NCBI RefSeq assembly: GCF_020379485.1
Contig: NC_063435.1
Span: 186,001 to 250,000, forward strand
Source of the DNA: Brassica napus
Taxonomy: Eukaryota > Streptophyta > Magnoliopsida > Brassicales > Brassicaceae
DNA length: 64,000 nt
Direction of reading: 5' to 3'
Shown in pieces: positions 23,593-37,572 of this stretch. How positions within the stretch are numbered: the first letter of the stretch is position 1; every line of letters starts with the position of its first letter. The position numbers were made by a program, and so were the translations under genes. The notes beneath the pieces were generated by a model. It saw only the letters and a list, made by a program, of their open reading frames with translations, had not been told where the DNA came from and made no database searches.

Positions 23593-25078
23593 TTAGAAAC
23601 TTCTTCTGTTCTTAAGCCAATTTGAGAACTCTTCAAGAGTGTTCATGTCTGATCTATAATGCTTTTGTGTGAACTCAAGAAACATAGACCATGTAAAATC
23701 AGGATACTCTCTTTCACCAGACATCATTCTTACTAGTTCTTCTGGTGGCTTCACTATTTTGTCTCCTTTCGGGCATAGGAAGAATGCAAACGTCTTCCTA
23801 GCCTTCTCGCTGTTCACCACCGCTCGATGTAAACAACTCTTGTATATACCATTCGTTAAAGCCTAATTATAAGACACAAAAAATGTTAAAAGTTTCTTGT
23901 CATTTAATTTACTAATACATGCACTGGTCATCATAATAATTATAAGTACCATGAAGGTGTCGCCTATATTGACCACGACTGATTGAGGGTTAGGAGGAAT
24001 GGATTGCCATTTGTTGTCCACGAAAACTTGAAGACCATCGACTTGGTCTTGATGAAGTATTGTTAGAGATGTTGGGTCGCAGTGAGGTCCTGTCCCTAAT
24101 GCAAGCTCCGGTTGCTTGCACTGCGGGTAGTAATTCAACCGTAATATCGACTCGCTGTCTTCAAAAAAGTCTCTAAAATGTCCCCTCTCGATCCCAAGAC
24201 TCATTCCAAGAAGCTCCATGATCTTTAGTGAGAGAATGTTCATGGCCTCAGCGTATTCTTGATAAACCTTTCTGCATGGATAAAACAAATCAATTATGTT
24301 GGTAACAAGTTAGAACCGGTTCTGGACATGGTGAGGTGAAACATTATTTTTGGATTTTCAAATATTTATTAGTTAATAATACACAAATAGACCTGAACCT
24401 CCAAATTATTATTATTTTTTAATATTATTAAAATTTTTACTAAATTATTTTTGGCCCCAAAGTTTTAATAGTGATGTGTCTTTTTGGATATTCGAAAGAA
24501 AGTTTCAAAAATAGTTGCTAATATGATTACCCGAAATCTTCATATTCATCTCCCATTTTTTCAGAAACAAAGTCTTTGATGTTTTGGGAATGGCACTTCT
24601 CCTCGGGAGAGAACTTAAACGACAGCGTTTCCTTCCACGGGAGCTTAGAGGAGTATCTCCCAACGAAGCTACTAGCGTAACCGGAGCTCTCGCCCCACGT
24701 CCTCTTGGCCTTCTGTTTCTCAGAAGCGGGTGCCTTAAAGAAAGAGTCCATGGATAGATGGGCACGAGACAAGAGCGTGTCATCGACGCCATGGTTAGTG
24801 ACTAGGAAGAAACCATGTTTCTTTGAAGCCTCAGAGACGAGTCTAGTAGCCTCCGAGACTAAGAACGGGTCACCAGAGAGGAAACCGTCGAGGTCTATGA
24901 GAGGGACTTGGAGAGGTTGAACATCCGAGGAAGGTTTCTCGTGGTCGGGCCATACGAACTGTTGAGGTATGTGGTTAGACTGCTGGTTCAGGAAATTTGC
25001 ATCGAAGATTGAAGGATCCTCTTTGGTTTTGTTTTCACTGAATCTTTGAGGGAGAGCTGTGATGCATCCCATTGCCAT
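23593..25078 (-). CDS. GA20OX3: Gibberellin 20-oxidase, GA20ox3-like
   Basis: Three exons on the minus strand: 24531-25078, 23950-24271 and 23593-23862, giving 379 codons, the normal family length. It is a 2-oxoglutarate/Fe(II) dioxygenase that oxidises C-20 of GA12/GA53 in steps to C19 gibberellins in the cytosol. Visible motifs are LPWKETLSF (GA20ox signature), NYYPQCKQPELALGTGPHCD (iron ligands His and Asp), SLTILHQDQVDGLQV, and LHRAVVN with the third ligand His. ARKTFAFFLCPKGDK carries the 2OG-binding Arg, with Thr in place of the commoner Ser, as I recall for GA20ox3. Introns fall at DFG|K and FM|AL, the standard GA20ox positions. The start MAMGCITALPQRFSEN fits At5g07200. The A in the acceptor-side codon phases all agree. 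Confidence 0.93.
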
Positions 25079-28000
25079 TTATGTATAGATATAGTAATGG
25101 AAATGAAATAAAGGTTCTTTAGTAGATATATAAACGAATAAACGTTAAGGGACTTATTTATTTATGGTCTTATAAGTGGAGAAGAAAAGATTGATATGTT
25201 GCTCAAAAAAAAAGAAAGAAATTATTGATATTTATAGGTGCGAGGGGGATACTGTGACGTCAGTGTTTTTGTGTGTTATTAAATGCTTTGTCTTTATTTG
25301 TGGATAAATCAATTACCGATTCCACGGTTTTTTTTTTCTTTTTCTTTTCTGAAAATTAAACTTATTAATTAAACTGAAAAAATAATTTTTTTTATAAACC
25401 TGCTGAATCAAACCGAATTTCTTACTAAACAAATCAAAATTTGGTTTGGTTCGATCCAAAATCCCAGGCCTAGACTCTACTAATTGTGATTTTGGTTTGG
25501 TTCGATTCAAAATACAAGAATTGTCCGTTACAAACTTCATCAAAGAACCGACCCTTTCATCATCTTTTTTCTTTTTAGTTACCTCCCGGCCCTTTCATCA
25601 TTTTAGTGAAACGGTCACAGTTTATTGGGGAAAGCTGGTGGGATCTGTGAGACCCATGACAACTTTAATAACAATGCCAAATGCTATTAGCTGTATAGGC
25701 AAGTAATTTTAAAGGTAATTTGGCTTTTTCTTAGTTGTTAAAGATGTTTTTTTAAGATGGTATTTCAAACAGTTTAAACTACATATTCTTTTTTTTTTGG
25801 AACTTTTACATATTCTTTTACTTTTAAACTAAAAAAACTGCAGATTCTTGTTGATAAAGAAACCGAGCGTTTCATCATCTTAAAGCAGCAATATAAAAAA
25901 AAATTGATTATTGGCTTATGCCTAAAGAAAATGGAAAAAAAACGTTGACAAACAAAATAAAAGAAGAAAAGAAATACGTTACGTAACACTATAGGTCGAC
26001 AACAATATAAAAATGAAACATATAAATATAAATAAATTTAGCTTCATAAAAATACAAAATATAAATTTAGCTGCAACTGACTAAAAAATTATATCTTTCA
26101 ATAAAACAAATTCTGGCAAAGCCACACGAAATTTATTTGACACATAGTAAATTAATTTTTATTAATAGATGTACTTAACTTTTCAGAAAAAGTCTATTTA
26201 AACTAATATGTTCAGTAAAAAAATCTTTGTACAGTTCTTTTCGTTTTGTAGAGAGTGGAGTTGTTTGACATGAACACACAAATTTGAAGCGGTGAAGATT
26301 GTCTTATTATGAAGAGTGTGGCAGTACAACATTTTAAGTGATGTCTATGAGTGACACAGCTTCAAGGTGCATGGAGATGCATTTGTATTCTCTAGTGTTT
26401 ATTGGTTTTGGTAGTTTTTGGAGAAGGAATATATGTATCATCTAAATTGTCTTCTACTTAATATATGATTTTGGATGTATAGAAACGGACATTACCATCT
26501 TAGCGTAACCGTTTTCTTTAGTCTACACGATTCCATCCTCGAGCATATCGGTTTGGTCTTTTGTGATAGGTCGTGTTCTCTGTGTGCCAAATGCCATTTG
26601 CCTATTGCATGCCAAAGACCAAAAACATGCAATTTCGGTTTGTAACTGCAAAACAAAAACCTTCTGTAACTGAAATAGAACTTTACTTTTTAAAACACAT
26701 TGTTATTTTTTTAATTTTAATACATTTGTTTTAGTTTTATCCTTCACATAATTTATTGATTATGCTTTTAAACATAGAAGATTCCAGCATTTCATTTTGA
26801 AAGGACATGCAAGCCAATTCGCCTACATTTCTCCTAACAAAACGATAATAAAAAGATTTTATATATTACTTTTGGAGGAAGTATAATTGGATAATGTATG
26901 TGTAAGTCACTTTGGGTATCTAAATATGATGGAATGTCTTGACTTCTTCCTTCAATTAACACTACAACTAGTAAGTCATGTACAAGTCCTTTTTTGATCC
27001 ACTTTGTCACTTTACTAGAAAGCATCTTCTTTGTTGATGCTTAGAGATGAACTACACAAGATAGTATGTAATGTCGGATTTGCTATATGGATAGCGCTTT
27101 TAAAGGAAAGTGACATTATTGAGTGGATTTTATAACCCTAAATATAGAAGCTGGTCCACAATCTGTCTTTCCTGTTGACGTCTAATCCATCAGTGATGTA
27201 AGATTTTGGTTGGAAAGAAATGTGTAAGCGACATCGATAGACATTAGCTTTTAAACTAGTGAGTTCCATTGTCTCTAGTGAATAATGATAAGAAAACATG
27301 AATCACGCACTACCTTTTTGCATATGCATAGCACCATATTGTCATATGAACTAATACCACGAATCATACATTGTAATTTGAACAAGTGATCAGTCGATCT
27401 GTAACTACATGTTTAGTTGCATTATCGACAACATTAATGGTATGATATTTTGACTGCAATGATATAACAAATATGTAAACAGTTATTACAAATATAAACA
27501 TTTTCTATATTTACCTAGCTGTACCAATCGAAAAAACTATTTCCATTTTATGCGTCACAATTTACAATATATACACATGCTAGGTTGATTCTATGGGATT
27601 AGAATTTAGTATGTAGTATTTCTGTGCATTTTATGCGTCACAATTTTCTATATTTTAGTTGTTTGTTTGTTATAACTTAGGAACTTCTAACTCGAAGGCG
27701 TATCTATTTGATATCTTATAAAAATTTGATTCAGGATTTCGTTTATATTTACCTATGGGTCTATGATAATGTTTAGACCCAAACGATATGGGCCCATAAA
27801 TCGAAGATGATTGATCTGTATATTAAAACGAAAGCTATGCTACAGCCAAAAGGTTGAAGTCTATATATAAAAGAGTGAACAAATCAGTTTTAAGAAATTT
27901 GAGATATAATCGTATATTATGTATTCGGTAATATGGGTTATACATTATGATCTATGTATTAGATTCTAATAATGTCGATACCCGAATCTCGTTTGCATTC

Positions 28001-31000
28001 AGGAGAATTCAAACATATGCGAATATTAGTATTTTTTCAATTTTAAAGTATTTGTTTGTTAATGTATATTTCCATCTTAATAGTTTTTTTACCTAATACA
28101 TTTTATAATTCACTTTTTTATCGATGTCATTCAATATTCATATATACTATGTGACTTTTATGCGTTTATATATGGATACAAATATTTACAAAATACATAA
28201 CTTAGCATAATTTATTAATATTTTATTTTCAATTTTAAAAGTTTTAAATAGTTTTGTAATATAATTTTATATATTAAAAATAATAGGATATTATTTTAAA
28301 TATATATGTAACTTTTCTCATAAAAATTTATCGGTTCACTTTTTTGAATATTAAATTACATATATTCCTCATAATTATACTGTAATTGTTTCGTAATTCT
28401 AAATAGATTAAAATTAAATTAATCATTTTCTTGCTTTTAGCTTGGTTTAGTTTGTTGGACTTATAATATATTTTTGTTAGATTATATATAGTTTGATATA
28501 TATATTAATTTAGAAAAATATTGTCGGTTTAAAATTGCATAACTATATAATAATATTATATGGCTGACTTAGTTATGCCTTTTATTTTGAGTATAAGAAT
28601 CATGATGGTCACTTACTCATTATTTAAGTATATTGAGTTGTATATATTCGTTTAAAATGAATCACAACTATTGTTTTGTTCTAATCAGATTAAACTGATT
28701 AATTTTTATTGTATTTATTTTAGTTTAATTTTTATATTTGAAAGTATATTATTTATTTTTTAAATAAAATATTTATACTTTTTTGAAACTATGTTTTATG
28801 TATAGAAACCTATATATTTTAAAAATCATAGATTTCTTCTTTTATTTATCTTGTGTTATGAAAATATGAAAAAAATTAAAAGTTGTTATGAATATATACT
28901 TATAACTTATAATATCTATATATAATTACTAAATATAGATCACCTAGATGAATGCATATATCTAGATATTATAAGTAAATAAAATAAAAATATTATTTAT
29001 ATACATGCATGAACACGGGAGACTCAACTAAAAGTAAAAGTAATTTGTATATATATATATATATTACTTCTTAATTTTTTGTAACTTAAAAAACTGATCA
29101 AAATTTATTTGGCTAAAACATTTACTTTATATTTTAATTTGATCGCACATGTTTATTATATATTACTTTTAAAAAATATATAATCTGTTCATGCTATTTA
29201 AAATACTTTTATTTGGTTAAAATTATTTTAATAGTGATAATATTGTTTTATCTTTTGAAATAAGAATCTAAAATCTTTTGTGAAATTATATATATATATC
29301 TCTGTATTTTAAAGCTTATAGATATTTTCCTTTCCTATTTATGCTGTTTTATAAAAATATTAAGAAAATTAAAATCTGTTATGTATGTAAGATCTATGTA
29401 TTTTATATATGTTTACATTTTATTATTTATTTTATTGTTAAAAACTAAACCATAAATTATAATTAAAATATTTAGGAAAAAAATAAAATAAAAATAGTTT
29501 ATGATAATTATTAGTTCATCAAAGTTAATTTTGCAATTAACTATTATGAGACCAACACGTAAAAATTGACTTTTCAAATAATATTATATAGATAACCTAA
29601 ATATTCTTTATATATCGCGTAATCTAATAAATAATGTTTATGTATTTATGATTGAATTTTTCTAAACAAAGTCAGCCTTTCTTTTTTCTTTAACCAAAAA
29701 AAAAACTTTTCTTTCATCCGTACAGCAGTACCATGCGTTACGGTTAATAATACCCAAACATAAGTTTAAATGCATGGGAGTAAATGAGAGACTTACTCTT
29801 CAATATAATTTGTATGCTTACAGAACAATTTGGGTTATTGTAAATAATACTTTTCTGTTTTATAAATTTGCCATTATGACATTTTTTTCTTATTATATAA
29901 AGAGGATTATTTTGATAATCTCAATATAATATATAATTGCTTTAGTTTTAATAATAATTGTAAAATAAATTGATACTACAAATAATTTATCTATCTCAAT
30001 TAATATTGGTTAAATAGATATAACAAATAAAAAGTAAATGAATTTAAAAAAAAAAGAGCATGGTTGACTATTAAATGAATTTAAATATTGGTCTAATCTA
30101 TGTAGAAAATGTTAAAGTTACACTCTTTATGAGCATGGTTGACTCAATAATTTTCTAGACTTTAGGGCAATACAAAACTAATACCCTTTAAACTTTGTTT
30201 TAATGTTTAATAATCTTTTAAAATATTATACATAATTTTTGAAATAATATTGCGATAAGATTTAAAATATATTCATATAAAATATTTTGGGCCTTTTATT
30301 ATATTTTTTAAATAAAAGTACAGATAATTTCAAATTTCAAAGTTTTAACTATGTTGGATTAGATTCGAAAATATCACACCGTTTGTTCCTTATTTAAACC
30401 GTTTTTTGTTCGTGAAACAGAAAAGAATATTAATAAAATATTCAGAATGGTTTAAGAAACTTAGTTTCTCCTAATTATTAAATCATGCTAACATACTTTA
30501 TTTTCCCCATGATTAAAAACTACTTATTTTTACATGCTTCTTTCTCCTAATTTTTTTTTTTTTTTCTGAAACACACTTCTTTCTCCTAATTACAAACTAC
30601 TTTTGCGTTCTTAACCACAAAGTACTGGAGCCTAAATAAACTGAAAACCATTAAATAGCCATTTATCAGCAAATCAAGTGTCTTGCATGCAGCTTAACTT
30701 GTTCACTTTTTTCTTGCATACGTGTTAATATAACATTAGATTCTCATCACTTGTTTCCTTAACGTACTTTTTTCTGACAAAGGGCTTAATCCTTAACGTA
30801 TATTTTCACGTACTTTTAAACTAGACGGACAATATTTTGACAACTAGACTGTAGACGTTGAGAATAACTGACTACATTTTGACTTTTGATTAAAGGCGAA
30901 AAGAAAAAGAAATCGCTAACTAAAGATTAATAATTATTGTTTTCTTTAAAAACAAAAGATTAAGAATTATTGCAAAATATAATATTTTAAAAGAAAATGT

Positions 31001-32913
31001 TGAGTTTTAATAAATGACAGTGATTATTTTATACATGAATATAAGCAAATAAAAAGTCGTGGAAACTATTTATAAGATTCTTTGAAAAATGATTTAAGAG
31101 ATTGTCAAAAATGGTAAAAAAATAATATTATCATGTTCTAAAATACGACAAAATATATTATTATGATGTTTTGTCAACTTTTATTATGATATTTGAACAT
31201 TATTTTTAAAATAATATGTTATAATTCACTGTGTAAAAATTGTTAGTTAAAATCAAGCATTCAATTTTTAATCGATGATTATTTAATGATGATAAATCTA
31301 AATTTTGGAGTAAAATATTTTTCTTTTACAGAGAAACTTTTAATAATTAATTAATTACTAATTTAGTTTACAAGAAAATTTTAAATATAACTGATGAATA
31401 GTATGATTGATATTATATATTTTTAATATTTTAATTTTATTCATTATAATAACGACAAAATTGTCGTTAAATTGCTATATAACATTACATACTAAATTTT
31501 TACAGGTATTATACTGAAAAACTAGTTTTCAATATTCGAACCGCGACAAAAAATATCTTTGACACGGTTTATTGTCTTTAACGATCAAAACATTTAAGAA
31601 TGTACAACGCTTTTAACACGCATAATTTTCATGCTATACAACAAAAAGATATTGTATATTGACAAAAAAAAAATTCATAAATTAAATAAGTAGGTAAAAA
31701 TGTAATTTTATTCTTTAACGATCAAAACATTTAAGAATGTACAACGCTTTTAACACGCATAATTTTTATGCTATACAACAAAAAGATATTGTATATTGAT
31801 AAAAAAAATTTCATAAATTAAATAAGTAGGTAAAAATGTAATTTCATAAATTATATATCTAAATGTTATTCCACAATTCATTAATCAAATTAAATGACGT
31901 TTTATATTCTACATTAAACAATAGTGACATTTTTATGGAGTATTTTTTTGTTATAGTGTGAAATCGTTAAAACCTGATCAAACAATTAAACTGAGAGAGG
32001 TATTTGTATTTTCAACTCATTCTTGTGGTTCCGTACGTGAAAAGACAATAACAAACAGTTTTGCTTTACCATGAGTTATTAAGAATCAACAGGTGCATAT
32101 GTTCCTTTAAGTAATTTTGTTGTTTGGAGAACAAAATCTATCTCCTAATCTGCATAATATTTTTAATCAGGAAACCCGAAGAATATAGTTGTATATCAAA
32201 TCTTAGTTTAAGCTACATTATGTAAATGTGAAGATCTTTCATCTCGGGATACAACTTTATTATAGAAATCAGAACTCTGATTTTTTACTATCGCGCAACT
32301 ATTCTTTACAGTCGTGGTTTCAAAATTCCCCATTTGCATTTTGAAATCCTTAATCTTCCAATTTCATCCAACCAAACAACATTTTATCGTTTTCATAGTT
32401 TAAATAATTAGTATGACAGAAAATTTTGATTATATCACATTATTTTCTTATAGATTAACTTAACTGTATAATAACATTTTTATTTTACATACAATATTCA
32501 GTATTTTGTCCCTTTCTAACCCAAATCCAAACGAGATTTTTAAAATCTTATTGAAAATCAATCCTAAATGAGAAACAAAAGATCTTCAGAAAAAAAAAAC
32601 AATTGCATATATTTTGTAGAACTAAAAAGATATATATTGGTAAATAGCATTAACTTTTGCTTACTTTAGTCTAGATTTTTACATAAATTAGCACACGGTA
32701 TTTTGTTGTTGTATCTCTTTTTTCTAAATTAGTAAAACAAAAAAATATCATTATTATTTCTTTCTAAAATAAATTACATATGCACCACTACAACAATGCC
32801 AGATGTTATATTAGCGTGTCTACTTTAGGCCGCCTTTAAATTGAGTTTTCTGTAGCCTGAGTAGTTTATACAGACTTGAAAATACACAACAAAAATATAC
32901 AAAGACTAGCAGA
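25079..32913. other. Gene-poor AT-rich region (7.8 kb)
   Basis: After the GA20ox3 promoter (to ~25.3 kb) a short GGTTTGGTTCGATCC-rich block at 25.40-25.52 kb ends in CCAGGCCTA, like the right end of the hAT-type elements, but its left end is missing. From 26 to 32.8 kb I see no gene. 27.9-31.5 kb is extremely AT-rich with TATATA runs and a diverged repeat pair (about 28.78-28.90 versus 29.27-29.38 kb). A near-perfect 137-bp duplication is listed separately. No gag, pol or transposase frame is visible. Confidence 0.55.
31575..31848. repeat. Near-identical 137-bp tandem duplication
   Basis: TCTTTAACGATCAAAACATT starts at 31575 and again at 31712. The two copies match to their ends (GTAGGTAAAAATGTAATTT) with only a few differences, such as CATAATTTTC versus CATAATTTTT and one A-run length. 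High identity in neutral AT-rich DNA implies a recent event. Confidence 0.9.
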
Positions 32914-35900
32914 ATGACTTTTGCCCAATCTCTCAACAACCAAAGCTCTGTCTTGAGAATCAATATTATGGTTGTTGATGATGATCCTGTCTCCCGTGAA
33001 ATTGTGTCACGCATGCTTGAAAGATCCAAATACAGAGGTAAGGTTATCAAATACAATATGTTACTAAGTTCTTTGTAACTTCATTGATATTTGAAACCAA
33101 TTAGCCGAACAGAAAGATAGTAAAATTTTAGCCCTTTCAAAAGTTACATTTTGTTGAATTTCAAAATTAAATTTCTTAATCATTAGGATGTGAAATCCAG
33201 TTACCTTCACACATCTAAATTTTCAATATAGAGATATTTCTATTTTGATGATTTTTAAACTAATAGTTTTGGTTGATACAAAAATACAACCAATGTACTA
33301 TGTAAGTTTTCAAAAGTATATTGAACAAAAATGTAAAAAAAAAATTGATATGATATTTTTACCCAAAAAATGATATTTACATCGTGTTTTGCGTCACAAC
33401 ATGATTTTTTTTTGTTGGCTTTCAAAGTTTAAAACTAGAGCAAATTAGCTCAATATATTGAAAAGAGTGGGATACCATTGATTTGGGGGAAAATAGTAAT
33501 GATGGGGGGAAGAAAATTGAAGGGAAATAGGGTATGAAGTGCAAATAGGGGAAAAGTTGTGTGTAGGGAGTACAAATTCTCTTAAAACTAATGGATGTTC
33601 TTCAAGTCTACTTTTCTTATAAATAGTCAATCAGTTAGCCTTTCATAGCCTTTCAAATAAATTAGTGTATAACTAACATCCATTTTGCACTTTGTTCTCA
33701 TTTTAAAAAGGTTAAAACAATTAAAAGTAATAATCTTTGTACTTTAATATTTTCCCATTACATTTGAATCTTTACTTTGGTCAAATGGCTTTAGATCCAT
33801 CTATGGAGATCACAGTTATAGCTGTAAGAGACGCAAGGGAAGCATTGTCTACTCTTAAAATCCAAAGAAACAACATCGATCTTATAGTCACAGACTATTA
33901 CATGCCTGGCATGAATGGTCTACAACTCAAACAACAAATCACTCGACAATTTGGCAACTTTCCGGTCATAGGTCTGTTTTTTTTTTTTTCTTTTACAACT
34001 TACATACAACTGAAAAATTATAATATTTTCTTAAAATAGTAATAATATTTTTCTACAAAATTATAAAATTTTCCTAAAAGTTGTTGTATTTTTTCTAAAA
34101 CTTTTGGTAAGAAATTGTAATATTTTTTTTAAGAAACTATAATATTTTGAAGAAAAATTAAATTGTTTTGCTATAATTCTAAGTTTTAACTATTTTTCTT
34201 ACATTTTATAAAATATGAAAGTTATGTCATCGGACACCAACAAAGAACAAGAGAGTTTAGCTTGTGGATCGGTGTGTTTCCTTCCAAAACCCATCAAACC
34301 GACTGACCTACCAAAGATCTACCAAGTTGCTTTTACTTATAAGAGGAAGGGTAAGTCCATATCAAGGACCGAGCACAACCACATGGATACAAATGTTAGC
34401 ATCCCTCAGCAAATCCAGTTGCTTCCTGAACAAGCTAATGTCTCAAAGACCAAGAAGAACAAGAAGTTCTCATCTAAATCAGATTCACGATCTGTGAACA
34501 GTTTCAATGGAAGTTGTGATAGTACAGATGGTTCACGAAAAAATCGAAAAAGAAAATCAAACGGTGATTTTGGTGATGATGATGAGTCTTTGCCGCAGCC
34601 TTCCAAGAAGAGTAAGCTTTCGTGGTCGGACTACCTTCATGACCTTTTCTTACAAGCTATCCACCATATTGGTCTTGACAGTAAGTGTTTTGATTTTTTT
34701 TTAATTATAACGTATTTATACAATACGCAATATACTGTTTATTTTCTTACATTTTCTTACAAACTTGTTTCTTTGCTGAACTTGAATCTTCCAAAGAGGC
34801 TGTGCCAAAGAAAATTTTAGAGTTCATGGACGTATCATACTTGACAAGAGAGAACGTTGCCAGCCATTTACAGGTTTGATCATTGATCTCTTTTTTAATG
34901 TTTTTTGATGTTTTAAACGGGATTATTATTTTTATTTTTAACAACAATTTATGTAAGTCAACATTAAACTAACGAAGTTTTAAGGAATATAGTAGTATTT
35001 TCGTTAAAGTAGTATTTTAAATACTCTGTTAAACAGTGTTAAAGAAATCTTAAAGTTAACTACCAATGGATTTAAATTGGTCTATTTTTCATTGACCTAG
35101 TTATAACTTTTTCTTCTATTCGTTTAAGTTGTGTGTTTTTTTCTAATTGCTCTCCATTTTTAAAAACTATAGATCACTAGATTGTGTATCACTCACCTTT
35201 AGTTAACTAAAAACTGTTTACCATACAGAAATATCGAAATTTTTTGAGGAAAGTCGCGGAAAATTCAGGCATGTTGCATGGAAGAGGCATGGAGCCGTAC
35301 CATAGTAACTACACAACCTCTTCTTCTTGGTACGACACAGGTCTTAACAACAAATCTAGCTATTCCAAACCTAGACACGGTCTTGGACAGTCTAGGCTCT
35401 TATCCAACACATGTGAACCTGTCCGCTTCAACCAGATGCCTTACAACCACATGAACCGGTTATCTACCTATGAGCCGCACCGTACTGGATCAAACTTGAC
35501 CATGCCCATCAAAAGCAACCTCAGTTTTTCAACGCAGCCATTGCAAAACGAAGGAAGTAGAAGCTTTCTTGAAGCAACCGTGACGGCGAACAAAACTGGC
35601 CAAACATCTCAAGTTCTCGGGTTTGGACAACATGGAATGTCGGCTATAAATGGAAATAATTTCAACGACAACACGATGAGCAGCTATGCAAGTTCAACTT
35701 CTAATCAACCAAGAATTAACAGCCATGGAAGTTCGACTCCTAATCAACCAGGATTGAGGAGCTATGGATGTTCGATATCTAATCAACCAGGAATGAGTAG
35801 CTATGCAAGTGTATCTCCTAATCAACTAGGAATGAGCAGCTATGGAAGCTTAACTCCTTATCAACGAGGAATGAGCAGCCTTGGAAGCTTTACTCCTACT

Positions 35901-37572
35901 CAACCAGGAATGAGTAGCCATAGAAGCTTGACGCCTACTCAACAAGGAATGAGTAGCTATGGGAGTTTATCTCCTAGTCAACCAGGAGTGAGTACTCAAC
36001 CAGGAATGAGCAGCAAGGGAAGCTTGACTCCTACTCAACGAGGAATGAGTAGCTATGGGAGTTTAACTTCTTATCAACCAGCATTGAGCACCCATGGAAG
36101 TTTATTTCCTAATCAACCAGGAATAAGCAGCCACACAAGCTTACCTCCTACTCAACCAGGAATGAGTAGCTTTGGAAGTTTAACAACTAATCATTCAGGA
36201 ATGAGTAGCTACGAAAGTTTAACTCCTACTCAACCGGGGCCTAGCAATATCTCATACGGATTGCTCTTAAACAATGAAAACACTGCATATAAGCCTCAAC
36301 CACATGCCTCTACAACTATACAACTGGATAATCTCAGCATGTATGATGACCTCGGCAATATTAACGAGATTCCTTGCGATTTAAGTAACTTTGACTTCGA
36401 TCATGACAAGGTATATGTCTTCACATCCCAAAATGTTTCAATTATGTATATATACATGAACTATATGTTGTGAGATTTTCTTGTCTGATATGTGATACGA
36501 GCAGCAACAAGAAGAAGCAGTATCTGCCAACAAATTTGAGATCCCTGCAAATCTTGAGACTGAACTGAATCAGACTTCCTCTCTTGAAGAAGATGGTGAC
36601 TGGACCTTTCTGAACATAAGTCAGGTACATACATATTATTAGGTGACCTTTAGCAATTACAAGATTGTATTTGAATGAACTTCCTATCATAAGATTATAC
36701 ATTATCATATGTTTGAGAATCTAGTGTGTGAAATTTTCTAACTAGATTTGTTACTATTAGAACTTTAGTAGATCTCTGCTACTCTTCTTATAAACAAATA
36801 TAGGCATTGTATCTAGACATTTGTTCAATATATCTATATATTTAGAAGAAGATAGTGGCTGAATCTTTCTGAACCTAAATCCGGTACATACATATTATTA
36901 GGGGATTTAGCAATCACAAGATTGTATTTGAATCAACTTCCTATCAAAGATTATATACATCATCATATGTTTGAGAATATAATATTGTTGGAAATTTTCT
37001 AACTAAATTTGTTACTATTAGAACTTTAGTAGAAGATTTCTGCTACTCTTATAAGCAAATATATATATATGCATTGTATCTAGACATTTGTTCAATATAT
37101 TATATCTATACATTTAGAAGGAGTACTTTCGATATATATAAAGTCTTATTGAATAATATATTTGACTTTGTTGCTAAGGGTCATTTTAATGAAAAAACAT
37201 CAAACACTTTTGCTGCTCCGGAGACGAATGATCCAACTTTCAACAAAAACCCTAATCATGCTCAGGTACCTCTTATTTGTATTATTTTATAATATTTCCA
37301 TGATATATCAACGATATTATTATTTTTAACTCTGAAACGTCGCATATATTTGGTAGGAACAAGATGTTCCAGATTTTGATTGGTCGTTGTTGGATTTAGA
37401 GGTAAAAGTTTAAACTATTTTTTCTATATAAGTTTATATTGCAGTTTATTGGTCATTGAATATTTTTTGATTAAATTTGTTTCTATATATCTAGAACTTG
37501 GCTAATGAGAACGACTTCATGGACTCAATGTTCACCAATGACAACTCAATGTTCACCAATGACATGAATTGA
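32914..37572 (+). CDS. ARR21: Type-B response regulator ARR21/ARR13-like
   Basis: Nine exons: 32914-33037, 33795-33971, 34222-34680, 34797-34873, 35229-36410, 36505-36624, 37179-37265, 37357-37401 and 37495-37572; all phases join. The receiver domain has the acidic pair (MVVDDDP), the phospho-acceptor Asp in LIVTDYYMPGMNGLQ and the Lys in FLPKPIKPTD. A basic linker (GSRKNRKRKSNG) leads to the GARP/Myb-like DNA-binding domain: LSWSDYLHDLFLQAIHHIGL, KAVPKKILEFMDV, YLTRENVASHLQKYR. WSDYLHDLF departs from the common WTxELHxxF form, as in the ARR13/21 subgroup. Type-B ARRs are nuclear cytokinin-response activators; ARR21 is reproductive-tissue specific. Exon 5 is greatly lengthened by a 13-residue repeat, and exon 9 ends with a doubled SMFTNDN/SMFTNDM. 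ARR13 resemblance is also strong; ARR21 is chosen by position. Confidence 0.88.
35676..36239 (+). repeat. Coding 39-bp minisatellite in ARR21 exon 5
   Basis: 188 codons contain 14 full 13-residue units plus one 6-residue partial unit (VSTQPG). Consensus is MSSYGSLTPTQPG, with variation mainly at Y, T/N and the final QPG (for example MSSHRSLTPTQQG, ISSHTSLPPTQPG). The frame is intact throughout with no stop. The unit matches the single YGSLTPNQPG-like stretch I recall in Arabidopsis ARR13/21, so it is an expansion of an ancestral motif within the transactivation half. Confidence 0.92.
36586..37115 (+). repeat. ~260-bp duplication of ARR21 exon 6 end into intron 6
   Basis: Text from GAAGATGGTGACTGGACC through the donor GGTACATACATATTATTAGG and on to TTGTTCAATATATCTATA (36586-36840) recurs at about 36843-37115, diverged. 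The second copy carries GAAGATAGTGGCTGAATC, which has an in-frame TGA, so it is a dead exon copy. Its GGTACATACA donor-like site survives. Confidence 0.85.

Noticed and set aside
25430..25470. Further hAT-like element ending CCAGGCCTA
   Set aside because: Only the right terminus is recognisable; no left end or target duplication, so not called as an element.
26834..27025. 63-codon minus-strand ORF, possibly a retrotransposon piece
   Set aside because: No gag, protease, reverse transcriptase or LTR ends visible; single short frame in AT-rich DNA.
27900..29650. LTR retrotransposon or Helitron in the very AT-rich block
   Set aside because: TCTATATATAAA-like starts occur by chance in this composition, and no hairpin-CTRR end or paired LTR could be found.
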